Assembly: GCA_004151065.3 (NCBI GenBank)
Contig: NWUY0304699872.1
Coordinates: forward strand, 1-64,000
Source: Larix sibirica
Taxonomy: Eukaryota > Streptophyta > Pinopsida > Pinales > Pinaceae
Reading direction: 5' to 3'
Length of the DNA stretch: 64,000 bases
Translations under genes and position numbers: made by a program
In this document: positions 44,534 to 55,779 of the stretch, piece after piece
Numbering within the stretch: position 1 is the first letter of the stretch
How the letters are laid out: the number at the start of each line of letters is the position of its first letter
The notes under the pieces: model-generated
The model's database searches: none
Told to the model about the DNA's origin: nothing
The model's input: the letters and a program-made list of their open reading frames with translations, nothing else

Positions 44534-45000
44534 TTATCCCACCAACAAACATGGTGGATTCAATGTATTTTCATTATATTTCCCTTTTTGTTGATTCTCC
44601 CATTGATCACTACATTGATCACTACTGTAGGTAGAGTAGTAAACAGATAGAGAGTGGTAAACCCCATTGGATAGATTAGTCCCATTGGCTTATTCCCATC
44701 CCCTACCAGGCAGGATAACTTGGCACGAACACGTCCTTTCTGGCTGGGCACGGCAGATCGAGAACTGCTGGTCACGTATCCATCCTGTTTACATCACTGG
44801 TACCGCACGGAAAACCCAACCGCATCTAGGGCACATGGGATCTATGGCTGATCACGCCCAAAGGGAATATGTAGGGAATATATCCCCCTATTATAGGATA
44901 TGACTGGTAGGTACTATAAAACTAGGGACTCCCGGCAATGAAACTGGTCCAACCAACAAACATGCGCATGGTGCCTGCCCCAACCGAACCTTAGGCCATG
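44534..45000 (+). repeat. CCAACAAACATGG and GTGCCTGCC modules
   Basis: CCCACCAACAAACATGGTGG (44538), then CCATTGG...TTATTCCC (44667-44700), the CACGAACACGTCC..ATCGAGAACT module (44715-44770), CCAACCAACAAACATG (44949) and GTGCCTGCCCCAACCGAACC (44971). The last matches 50222-50257 (GTGCCTGCCTCGACCGAAGA...CCTGAGGCCAT). Confidence 0.65.
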
Positions 45001-46225
45001 GATAAACTCAATCTTGTCTGATAGATATATTCTTTGTAGTAGTTCATGATGGATTCTTCAACAACTGTATTAGCGGCAGTAGCCTAGGGGAATATAGCCA
45101 GTAGTGGAATAGAGCCATTGTCGGAGTCGATCATAATGAAAGTGGACTACAGGCTTTCACACATTTGAACTAATAAAGGGGGACCTAAGGTTGTTTCCAT
45201 TGAACTTACTACGGATAAGAGTCTCCGGCTAGTGTGCATGGAATACTGCTAAGACGGCAAGCAAGTATTCAAACTCTGTAGGGAATATTACTCCTCCTAT
45301 GTAGGATTAGCTCCATTGATTATTATCATTGGGTTATTCCCCTCCCTGTAGCAGCATAGATGATTCCTGGCATCGATTCTTTTATGACTCTTGGCATTGA
45401 GTGCATACTGGCATTTCCACTTGGCATGGAGTATCGGCATCTAGTTTGAAACACCTGGCTCGACTAGTGGCATGTACTAGCGGCTAAAGGCAAGGTTTTG
45501 TCAATTCTGTTCCAATGCCTGGGCCCAGGTATTCTATTTGAAAATAAGATTGTCTGGCTCAAACAACATAGCCTAACCTAAAGGTTTTCCTTATATCAGC
45601 AGTAGTAGTCCCAATGGGCCCAACCTGCCTGGTCCCACCCCTACCAAACATGGGGAATTATACGAAGTGAAACAATCAGTTCCAACGAATTCAACTCAAA
45701 CTGAAACTACTATATGCTAGTATCCTATTTATATTGATCCTAATATTTATATTGATCCTAATTAGATAGAATACATGACAAGTTCAACTACTATATGCCA
45801 GTATACCATTTGAAAAGACCTGTACATACAGGCTAGGAGTACCATAATCTTAGCACGTAGGAACAACTGGAACATTACGAGTTAAACGTCTAGATGCGAG
45901 GAGCCCTAGTTATAGGCGAGTCTATCAACCAACACTCAATTTATTTGGAACAACCTATGCTCTCTTATGCCATTCCCATTCCTCAAGGTTAACAACTACA
46001 GTGAGAAGTCTCATTTATTTTGGAACTACACGGACACAACCTTTTATTTGCTAGAGCGGGACACATCCGACTAAACTGAAAAGGTTGGTGCACCTTGTAA
46101 TGCATGGAGTAATGCATGGAGAGAACTTGTTGTTGTTGTTGATTTCCTATATTGGGTATACCCAACACGGTACGGTACGAGGCCGAGTGAGTGAGTCAAA
46201 GCCGCCATAGGGTCAGCTGATAGTA
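45001..46225. other. Module mosaic, no gene
   Basis: Two GTCTATATGCCAGT-family members (45771-45825 and 45868-45900), TATATTGATCCTAAT duplicated at about 45730-45760, TTGGCATNGAGT words at 45390-45440, and TAATGCATGGAG duplicated at 46097-46120. No coding region was recognised. Confidence 0.5.
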
Positions 46226-46229
46226 AATC

Positions 46230-46330
46230 ATTCCCAGGAGGTCACCAATAGCCAGTGCTCATTGCCAGGAGGTCGACGATAGCCAGAGCCAGGAGGTCAT
46301 TGCAGCAAGTCAACCGGTAGCCCATAGCCG
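46230..46330 (+). repeat. CCAGGAGGTC repeat cluster
   Basis: CCAGGAGGTCACCAATAGCC, CCAGGAGGTCGACGATAGCC and CCAGGAGGTCATTGC occur within 75 bp. Confidence 0.75.
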
Positions 46331-46712
46331 ATTATAAATAACTTCCCTGTTTCATATAGACCCCTGTTTCATTGCAGATTGCCGGTCAGCCAATAGTCGA
46401 TTAGAGCCAGGGGGTAAGAGTCAGGTAGGGTTCGATCCACTAGATGTCGGTACTCCATGTCCAGTGTAAATGCCATGTTTATCTCTGTCAGTCTGTATTC
46501 TGGTGGGGAGGGGCCTTCTTTCTGGGCCATTGATGTGATCTTTCTCTATTTGTCGGGCGGTTTATTTTGTAAAGCCCACAAAGCAAGATCAAGGCGATCA
46601 ACCTAAAGGCAATAGATGGTATCCTGCCTGTAATAGGGAAACATTCTTAAAGGATATAGTTCATAAAGAATAAAATCCATTTGAGAGGTCTGATAAGAAA
46701 ATAATGCTTTGG

Positions 46713-46749
46713 CCCCCCTTGCCCTCCCTTTGGTCAAGCAAGCCTTTAA
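46713..46749. repeat. Inverted partner of the repeat at 4-48
   Basis: CCCCCCTTGCCCTCCCTTTG then GTCAAGCAAGCCTTT. Its reverse complement matches the left edge of the window except that the 10 bp unit is present once. Confidence 0.7.
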
Positions 46750-46804
46750 AAGCAATTTTATTAGCCAAGAATGAAGAATTATGCTATTTTATAGAACTGG
46801 TATC

Positions 46805-48318
46805 TAAGTATCCAAGCTGATTAGCCCGTCGCCAATTAGCGGAGTTCGATCAGCTGGGTAGTCAAGTGTATTAGCGGAGTTGATCATCAGTCAATTTAGA
46901 TTAGCCCTCGCTCGATGGGGAGTTAAATATATTCAAGTAGAAAGAAAGCAAAGCATCGATGCATCAACACTCGATACCTGGATGAAACCTACTATTAGAG
47001 CTCATAGTAATAATAATATAAGTTACATACTAAAGCTAGTTGTTCTGATAGGAAAGCTAATAGTACTTACTTTATAGTAGTTATTTATTAACGGCAAGCT
47101 AAGCACAGAGTAGAGTCGTTCTATTGAGAACTTAGACCAACTAGTGGGATGGCAAGTCGTTATCAGAAATAATCGCATATAGGTAGGTGCACTATATAGA
47201 GAGCCATGCTTAGCTCAGCTAAGGACAAGGCTAATGCAACTAGTTGGACTAGTTAAGCTGAGCCAAATAATAAATAGTCTAAATAGCTAGAATTACTATT
47301 AGAACGGCATTAGTAAACCTATTTCTTCTCTTTTTCTGTTCAGAAGCTAACTCCTAGCTATACTCTCTGTGCTTAGCCGGAGCTGTAGTGACTCTCTGTA
47401 GTGCGAGTGAAAGAATACTTTATAACCCTTTCAATCTTAACCCTCCTTTCTATAACGACTACTTCTGAGGAGGGATAACTTTGTTTGAGGTTAGCCAGTA
47501 CAACAACGGATGGACAAATCACTGCCCACCGCCAAGTACACGTCACTCAGGATTGCCCTTTACGCTTTCAGGAACCTATAGAGGCCTGGAATAGTGGCCT
47601 GGAATATCCGTGGGAAGTCGTTTGTTACTTGCTGCATGAGTCCGTGGGAAATCGGTTTTGTACACTTCCAGCATGAGTTCGTGGGGTTGGTTACTTAGTG
47701 GCGTTCACACCCCATGAGTTCTATCCGGGGGCGAACAAAGAGCTGAGCTTTTATGGCCCATAGCGCGGAATAAAGAAAAAGCCATGGTTTGGTTTTAATG
47801 ATCAATAACGCTTGCCGAAAGAATGGATGGTTGGATCACACTATCTGAGACATATACCTGACACAATAGGAGCCTATACGCTACGCAAAAAAAGTGTTAT
47901 ATATACGTAGATATATACCGGTTGCCCATAGATAGCCGCTAGTCAATACAGGTGTTGATGCACTCACTTTATGCCAGTCATAGCTGGGCTGGGCTTATTG
48001 ACCGGACTATTCGACTTGGCTCATTGGTTTGGCTAATCAGCTTAGATACCGGGCTTTATACAGTAAGTGCTTAAAAGCTACGGTCAGTGATAGAACTTAT
48101 TCTCTGTCAGTCTAGATAGAACTATACTCATAAAACCTGTACTCAGTTAACTATACGCAGTGACCCGGTTTAATACCCCATGCCTAGGATGTGACCTGTT
48201 TGATGTGCCCAATTCAGTTGTGATACCCCGTGCCTAGGAGAGGAAGTTATACGTGTGTTACCAGTTCTCGATCCACCGTGTCCGGGAGGTTGTTGCCACA
48301 AGGAGCGGCCTACTCACA
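46805..48318. other. Spacer with dispersed repeat members, no gene
   Basis: It holds GGATTAGCGGA-type words (46820-46880), the second GGTGCACTA..AGAGAGCC copy (47180-47222), the two GCATGAGTCCGTGGG units (47625-47690) and a reverse-complement ATCGAGAAC module (48225-48300). Open frames here show no domains. Confidence 0.5.
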
Positions 48319-48375
48319 GGGGCTAATCAATGGGGTCTAATCAATGGGGTCTAATCAATGGGGACTAATCCAATG
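48319..48375 (+). repeat. GGGGTCTAATCAAT tandem repeat, four units
   Basis: GGGGCTAATCAAT, GGGGTCTAATCAAT, GGGGTCTAATCAAT, GGGGACTAATCCAAT in direct succession; the middle two units are identical. Confidence 0.9.
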
Positions 48376-48982
48376 GAAATGGGAAGAGGATGACTCACAA
48401 AGAAAGAGACACATAGAGCTACTCACAGAAGGCACGTAGAAGTTTCAAAATGCAATTATGAGGTTACACATTCGTCCGTGCACCTCTAGGACCCGTGTTC
48501 CGTACGTAGAACCCTGTAGGTTCCATAGTCTCTTGGGTAAGTATATAACCAAGGGGTACTACATCTCTCTCTCGGCAACATGTACTGGTTTGAAAATAAG
48601 TTAGGTTAATCAGTGCACCTCAAACTGGGAACCTCACTAACCCACCTCCCTTACTGGGACTACCAGTGACTAGCGTGAATGCCACTACCGGACCAGCATG
48701 AAATACACTACCTTACTAGCGAAAATGAAACCATGCGTATGGGGATGATCCTCAGGTGCATCGTAAGTAAGCATCATCCATCAAAGCGAGGTAGGAACCT
48801 AACGGTTCCGTGTCAACCACGAAGTTGTGCATTCCGCTGATGAAACTTATATATGGCATATCTATATATCTATTATTTGAAACAAACTTATAAAGGTGGT
48901 TCCTACCGCAGTAAGCTGGTCTTTTGGTTCACATCTCTCATTCTTGTAATTAATTGGCACCTTTTTATGCATTCCCGCCATA

Positions 48983-49070
48983 GTTTTTAGGGGAATTGGT
49001 GCACCTCACACTGGGGACTACATTGCCCTCCGCTCATACGGCCAGCAGCATAAGCATAAGCATCAGAAGA
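48983..49070 (+). repeat. GGTGCACCTCACACTG...GCCAGCAGCAT family, copy 2
   Basis: GTTTTTAGGGGAATTGGTGC, ACCTCACACTGGGGACTACA, then GCCCTCCGCTCATACGGCCA and GCAGCATAAGC. It aligns with 39361-39450 apart from a short indel in the middle and several substitutions. Confidence 0.8.
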
Positions 49071-49587
49071 TTCCAATGCAGGTGGTATCAGGCATGGTTC
49101 AGACTGCCTTAAGTCCATATACTACCTAGTTGTGTTTCCGTAAGCTCTACATATTGTGTTGCTTTAGTCCAACTACTAGTCTTATTAGAGTGTAAGTCCC
49201 ATAGCAATAAGCCTGACATGATGCATGCCTTAAGCTCTACTAGTCAATGGCAGCCTTAAGAGACTGCTGCCGTAAGCTCCGTTGTTAAACATATGTTAGA
49301 ACGTATATATGCCAGTATAATATATTGAAATACCTGCTGCAGCGGCTTCGACCTGGCTGGGACTCAGTCCCATATAGATAAGTTTTTCAATAATCTGTCT
49401 GTCCAAAACAAACGTGAATTACTAAAATCTATCAATTGGTTATCGAACGCTGGTGCTGTATCCGAACGCCCGCGCACCATTGGGACTGCCACTGCTCTTC
49501 TATTTTTAGTAGATGCAAGACTGTAAGTGTGGGGCGTTAGGGGTAAGTCGGTAAGGTTGGTGAAGCAGGCAGGTGGGTAGAAGGCAG

Positions 49588-49775
49588 CATAGTCAAGGTT
49601 AATAGTCGTCGGTTCTAAGTGCTGTACCCAACCAAGGGTGTATGATCTAACTAAGTAGGGTAGGTCAGTATTTTAGGGTATTTAATAGAATGGGTAGTTG
49701 GTAACAGTAAAAAGGTAAAGGGACTGGTGAGTCAAGGTTATAGTTGTCGGTTCTAGGTGCTGTACCTAGATTCCT
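49588..49775 (+). repeat. GTCGGTTCTAAGTGCTGTACC direct repeat
   Basis: AGTCAAGGTTAATAGTCGTC then GGTTCTAAGTGCTGTACC (49592-49630) is repeated at 49732-49771 as AGTCAAGGTTATAGTTGTCG then GTTCTAGGTGCTGTACC. A related member is at 16278-16305. Confidence 0.75.
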
Positions 49776-49779
49776 GGCT

Positions 49780-52420
49780 GAAGCAATAGGTAAAAGTAAG
49801 TAGAATAGGGGTATATAGGTGGTTGGTAGCAGGGACTAACGTTAATAAGTATCGCTCTTCCTAGCCAGTAGATTCTAATTAAGAAATCTGTAACTTATCC
49901 TTCCTATCAGCTATGGAAAGTGGGAAAGAAGGGTGCTAGGGCACACCTATAAGAGAGAAACTTAATTATATTGTCATGTTCAGAAATCATATCCATTTGA
50001 GACCCTAGGGTTCATCGGACTCCTCAAAATGAGGTTGTGACTACTAAGGCAAAATGTTCAATTAGGGGGGGGGAATCTGTCCCAACCCAACAAACTAACA
50101 TGGAGGAAGGAGGCTCGCCCGAGGTTAGGAGGGTGAGGGATTTTCTATTCCAACAAGTGGTGTACTTAGGGAATGGGGGTGTTTAAATGGGAAAAGTGAA
50201 ACGTATCAATGCGATATCGTAGTGCCTGCCTCGACCGAAGAACCTGAGGCCATTTATTTATCAATGTATTGAATGGTGGGTTAACATATATATATATGCA
50301 AAATATCATATATTATTTATATAAACACACTTTACGGTTTTGATAACCTCATCAATTGAAACACTTAACGGGTTCCCTCCTCGTATATTGGTGGGTGATA
50401 CCACCTACAACCTCAAATTTGATGAAGTTGTCATATTGTCAACCAACCAATCATGATAGATTCTTAAACTTTATGCATAAACTAGGATAGGTATGGCATA
50501 ACTAGTATACTAGTATAGATGCCCCTTATTATTAAGGGTGCCGCGGGACCTACTCTATAAGGAGGCTAGTAGTTGAAGTCAAAAAGGCAAGAAGTATAGC
50601 TTATTGTTCACTTAGGAGATGGGTGTGGGGGATCACACCACCTATTCTAATGGAAAAGTGAAACGTATCGATGGCGAGTCCAAGTTTGTAGTAGGAAACC
50701 CATACATACCCCTACATACATTGGGAATGGTTAAAATACCCCTTATTATTTCATTTAGTTTAGAGGGAATCTATTTATATTTAGTTCAGAAGGAATACTG
50801 GCTATAATGGAGAAACCTCATGCTTTATGAGAGATAAACCTCAAAAATGTTATAGTTCAGTATAGACAAAATTGCTTTTATTGCCCAGATGATGGAATAA
50901 ATGTTACCTTGGATCCATCCAAATGATGTTTTTACTAGATCAAAATATGAAATGAGGAGGAAGGCTCTCCCGAGGTACGAGGGGGAGGAGGTTTGGGAAA
51001 TATGTCAAAACCCAACAAACATGGATTCCACTGCTGTGTGACTTGCGATGATTGGATCACTGTAGGATAGTAGAAACCATCCCCATTGGATTGCATTGGA
51101 TTGGAATAAGTCCTCCTATTGGCTTATTCCTGGAGGATTATGAGGATTATTCCCCATTCCCCATGATGATGGCATGGCTTATTTTATCCCCATTGGTTAT
51201 TCTGACTGGTTTACTTATATGAGGGAGTATCCTCACCTCAATGTAAAGGTTGTTCGACGTTACCTGTTCTTGAGACCATTTGCCCAGGATAGGATGGTTT
51301 TTTTCGTGCGCGACCAGTTGCAGTACGGGAACAGAATATAAATTGTTAATTGTTCTACGTGCTCTTTACGCGAACTGAGCAAATCATATTTTCTACGTTA
51401 TGATTCTACTCTAGACCGCCCGCATACCCGCATACCCACATTCCGTTATAGTCGCATTACTTTCAGATTGACGGAGGAGGAGCCTTTAGCCAGAAGTATC
51501 CTTCTTTCATCTTTAGCCTTAGCTCGGGACCTCTCAACAGCAGATAAAGCCTTCAACTCCGTAGTAACAAGAAATAAATACATCTCTTTCCATATTGTTT
51601 TTATACTTGCAAGATTCTGGGGTAGTAGGGTTGTTGTTAAACTACTGGAGCAAGTACTCCCCGTGACCTAGACTCCTCCCTCCGTTACCACTTATAGTTC
51701 GTAGTACCCCTTCCGTAAAAAAGTAGTTCATCATAGGCACAGAGGGATGGGAACGGCATAATAAGAGGAGATTTTTACACATTGCATAGTGTTGAGAGAC
51801 TCGCCTATAACTAGGACTCACATCAATACGTTGAACTTGTCCATATGGAAAGTTATGACGCTGTAGTTCAACAAAGAGGTAGATTACATCCACTTCCGTT
51901 GTTCTTATGTCATAATTTTGAAAAAGATAATAATAAAGAGGCTTTACTTCTTGGAGCTCTGCGAAGAAGCTTATTGTGGTCTCCTCTCCTTGCACTTAGT
52001 TCTATGTAAATTAGCCCCTTAATAGAAAGACTGACTGCTAGCTGTAGTCTGTAGAGTAAGGTGGTACTAACTACTTTTTTGTAGTCCATAGAGTAGGTTC
52101 CATAGAAACACTACTCCTATTAGGGCGGCATAGATGATGATAAAGATACAAAGTATATATTATTATTAATAGTAGCTCCTTCCCACAACCCCCACAACCC
52201 ATCCATATGTTTATAACACGGGAAAAGGTAAGTGCATGCTGTGAAAAACAGATGCATTTGTGCTGTTAATTTAATTGAAAACAGTCTCGTTAGCGCCTTG
52301 GTCCTTCATTGTTAAAAACCCGGGAGCTAGCTAGGGGCAGTGAACAGCTTTCTTCTGCTTCTATTGAAACGACACGACTACTTACTGCTTTCGGTTTCAG
52401 GCGTACTAATAAGTGCTGTT
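49780..52420. other. Module mosaic, no gene
   Basis: Modules at 50077-50150 and 50954-51030 carry the same two words in opposite order (see findings). AGTGAAACGTATC(A/G)ATG at 50188 and 50657 is a short direct repeat. A minus open frame 51642-51995 of 117 codons has no recognised domain. Confidence 0.5.
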
Positions 52421-53595
52421 CTTTCTACTCTAGTCGTTGTTGCTTTCACAATATGAAACTATGCTAGGTCGGACACAAGAGCTCCGGCTGATTCGGACAC
52501 ACTTCTATTCAACTAACAGGGACAAGCGCTTTTACCCGGCAGGAAGAGGGGATGCATCTATTCCCATAGGAGCATGCACGGATCATTCGGTGTTGTACGA
52601 GACCGGGATAGGGATACCACATACTTTCCTCTATCCTTCCGGCCGGAAACGGAAAGCTGTGAAAAAGACTGGGAGATAAGTCCGCGTCGCTTACCTGACC
52701 TTTTCTTTTGGCATAAAATAAATAATGAAGTGAAAGCGGTCATTTTTATATATATATATGTAATTAGGCTTTTCTGCCCTCGTCGACCAAGTAAATAAGT
52801 AAGCGACTGCTGGTAATTCTTTATATATGTAATAATGCTTTTTCTTTTTTCCCTCTCTATAATTATTATCCTAGCCCTCCCCTCTTAGCAGGCTTTACCC
52901 TTCTTAGTTCGCTCCCTGACAGCGACATCCTAACTTATAGACCCTTTCTTTGTGTTTCTGGTTACTTCGAGACGGGTGCTGCTCGGGAGCAGTTAACTTA
53001 CCTAATCAATGAAATCAGCTATCGATGGCAAGGCAGGGTTTTTCAATTGGTTTTTTAGGCAAATAAAGAAATATCTCTAGTGAGGTGAGGCTATCTCATC
53101 TATCTAATAGAATGGGCAAGTGAAAGGTCCTATTTTGAATGGAAAGCCTATTGAAACTATGCTATTGGAAAAGCCTATTGGCACTACTGGTACAGAGACT
53201 ATTGAAACTGCTGTGAGGTACTAGCCCAGAAGGCATATGCTAGCTCTTCGAGTCAGTAGGGTAGGTGGCCCGCTATTAAGCCAGTTGCAAACGCACGCTT
53301 AGAAGGGAAGGGAATGTCCCAAACCAAATGAGGACTTAGTTGTTGTTCTCCTTCCTTTCTGCTTGCTTTGGAATGACCTTACTGGTGGACTTGGTGATGC
53401 ATGGTGCATTTGGTCGGACAGTTAATTGGACGACGCGCATTTGGCTATTGCTTCATACGACTATGGGAAACAACTAAGGTGCACCCGCAAGAGCTTGAAG
53501 GAGGTGGATATTTAGTTCGATCCTCTCCCCTGTAAACCCTAATCCCTCTTCAACCTCATCAAGTAGGGTTTGAGAAATCATGCGACCTCTCTCTC
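52421..53595. other. Spacer with a Thr/Glu-rich tract
   Basis: A repeat-family copy lies at 52809-52840. The segment 53130-53225 reads ILNGKPIETMLLEKPIGTTG in one + frame, with TETIETAVRY, perhaps related to the low-complexity family. Open frames at 52437-52798 overlap in several frames with no domain. Confidence 0.4.
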
Positions 53596-53895
53596 TTGGT
53601 GACATATGAAGCAAGGCCCTCTTCGTTGGTGATCCTTGGACTCCATTTTGCCCATTATTGGATTGGCACTAGTCCTCTTTTCCTTGAGTGGTCTCTTTCA
53701 TCCTCCCATAAACCCTATATATCTATCCTATACTACAATTACACTATTTTGCTAGAGCTTCTCTTCACTTCACCTTGTGCCTCATTGTCTATTTGCTCTA
53801 GTAATCCTAATTTAGGGAAGCCTCCCTTGTGTTGGATAAGAGTCAACCAAAAGTGTGTAGAGGGTTGTGTGGGGACATTAGCCTCCCTCTTGTAG
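53596..53895 (+). other. Unrecognised 99-codon open frame in LTR-like surroundings
   Basis: Starts MVTYEARPSSLVILGLHFAH, contains no motif I can name, and lies after AAACCCTAATCCCTCTTCAA (53537), the kind of sequence seen in plant LTR retrotransposon leaders. It may be untranslated retroelement sequence read by chance. Confidence 0.2.
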
Positions 53896-54109
53896 TTCCC
53901 TTTGGGCTAGCATCGTTATTTTGGATGATGATAACAAGAAACCAATTTATTTATTGTATCACACTATAGAGAATAGCGATCCTTCTACGAGGATTTCATG
54001 GCTTTAATTCCTACTGATGTGGTAACCCGGCCCGCTTTTTTGTCTCAACCCTAATGTGAGACCCTAATGGTTGCGAAAGGGTGGTTGGTCAAATCCTAAG
54101 TAAAGGCAA

Positions 54110-54230
54110 GAGGCACTACCGGTAGCTAAGGTAGCAGCTATAGCAAGGGTGGGTTCACCAGTTTCAGTGCCTTAAACAGTTGCTGTAGATCCAGTTTCAG
54201 CACCTGAAGGATAAAAGGCTGGCTGTTGTG
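54110..54230 (-). other. Ser/Thr/Gly/Ala-rich coding-like tract, minus strand
   Basis: On the minus strand this reads FYPSGAETGSTATV, stop, GTETGEPTLAIAATLATG. Codon use (GCT, ACT, GGT) mirrors the + strand tract at 18691-19740, in opposite orientation. Confidence 0.45.
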
Positions 54231-54474
54231 GGGTTGAGTTACTTGATCCCTGCGGACGAATTTTATCAAGCAGCAATAACTGACGTCTGAGCGGGTTTAT
54301 AAACATAACCCTTGATGGGTAGGAGCATTATTAGATTGGATGTTGGTTCGTTACTTAAGATGTAATTTCCGAGATTGGAATGATGGGTGATTTGTTCTTT
54401 TTTTGTGATGTGATTTCATGAGCTAGGTGTGAGTGATCGTGATCGTTATTGGTTCGTGCTATGATGCGTAGCGG

Positions 54475-54650
54475 GTGGTCCCCTGATGAATCGTACCATA
54501 ATGAAAAGTGCTTAGTTGAGTAGCTCATTACAGGTAAAATGGATGAATCGAAATCTTATGTGGTTCCTCCTCGATCCGTGCAGTCCTGTTATTATGTTAT
54601 TATATAAATGTGAGGTATAAACGTGGTCCCGTTCTGAATCGTAGCATAAA
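54475..54650 (+). repeat. GTGGTCCCNNTGAATCGTA direct repeat
   Basis: GGTGGTCCCCTGATGAATCG then TACCATAA (54475-54502) and CGTGGTCCCGTTCTGAATCG then TAGCATAA (54622-54649), 147 bp apart. Confidence 0.65.
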
Positions 54651-54854
54651 TCTCATCAGTATGAATCTACGTAAACTGTTTATTTATGAACCTGGTTCAG
54701 CCATTTAACTAGAGGTACCCCCCTTGGGGTTTTATTAGGGAAATGTGAGGTAAATGATAACTTGTAGCCCCTGCTTTCAATTGAGTAATGAGATAACTGT
54801 TTATTTCAATTGTACATTTGGATGAAGGGGTCTGGATGGAGCAGATGTAAGTGC

Positions 54855-55050
54855 CTGTTGTTTGGTAGCTAGATCCACCAGCATAGCCATAACCAGTAGA
54901 TCCGGTCGAAGTAGCCTTTTATGCTGCAGCCATTGCAGTAGTCGATCCAGGTCCAGATTCAGCAGTATATAACAAAGGCAGGAACGGATCCCAAGCCCTT
55001 CTACGCAGATATCCTACAGAACCAGGAGCAATACCAGTAGCATCAGTGAA
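54855..55050 (-). other. Ser/Thr/Gly/Tyr-rich coding-like tract, minus strand
   Basis: On the minus strand one frame reads FTDATGIAPGSVGYLRRR, AESGPGSTTAMAAA, stop, KATSTGSTGYGYAGGSSYQ. Only one stop interrupts about 65 codons. Like the 54110-54230 tract it belongs with the low-complexity family. Confidence 0.45.
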
Positions 55051-55779
55051 CAAAGGAGTTTATTATAAAAAGGTTAGGGATGCTAGTATATAATTGACGT
55101 AGTACGGGTATCTCCTAGTGAAATGAGGTTAGTTGGCAGCCGTGTCCCTTTTTTTTAGTAATTAATGAAAGTTATAGTTTGTGCTTCTTCAAGGCCCCTA
55201 AGAGTGAGAAGCTAGGTGTTTGTTCTAGTTTTTGATCATTTAGGTATCTCAACCCATGTTTAGTATTTCCCCGCGGGAAAAAGATGTTATTATAGCCGGT
55301 TTATGATTTCATGAAGAGGAGGGTGATTGATCGATCCAAAGTGGTGATAGGCTGTTGTTGGACTAGGAAAAGGCTCTGGATCCAAGTTAAGGTATGCCCC
55401 TTCCTCGTGCTGGAGAAACTACTGAATAAGCTCCTGTACGGGATGACTAGTATTAACCTGTATATTTGGAATTCCAAGAACCAATAATTTACCCTCTGTC
55501 TTGATCCGTATGAGGTCCTAAAGCCTCGAGGTTTATTGCGGTGTTTTTGGATCGTCAATGAATTCGGGTACGGCTCCTCTTATCTCTTTAATGATCTTTT
55601 AGGAATGAATCTACAATAAAATTGAGGTCTAATTTTCACTAAATAACTTACCTTTCAAAACAAAAGCGACGCAATAAAACATTGATAGACCACAAGTACA
55701 ACCGGGAAACAAACCAGCAAAAATATGCAAAAATGGTACGCATTTTATACGGTTTTATCTAAATACTTGCCTGATGCGG

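Noticed and set aside
46428-46440. GGTTCGATCC as a possible tRNA T-loop
   Set aside because: The flanking bases do not pair into a T-stem and no anticodon arm is upstream.
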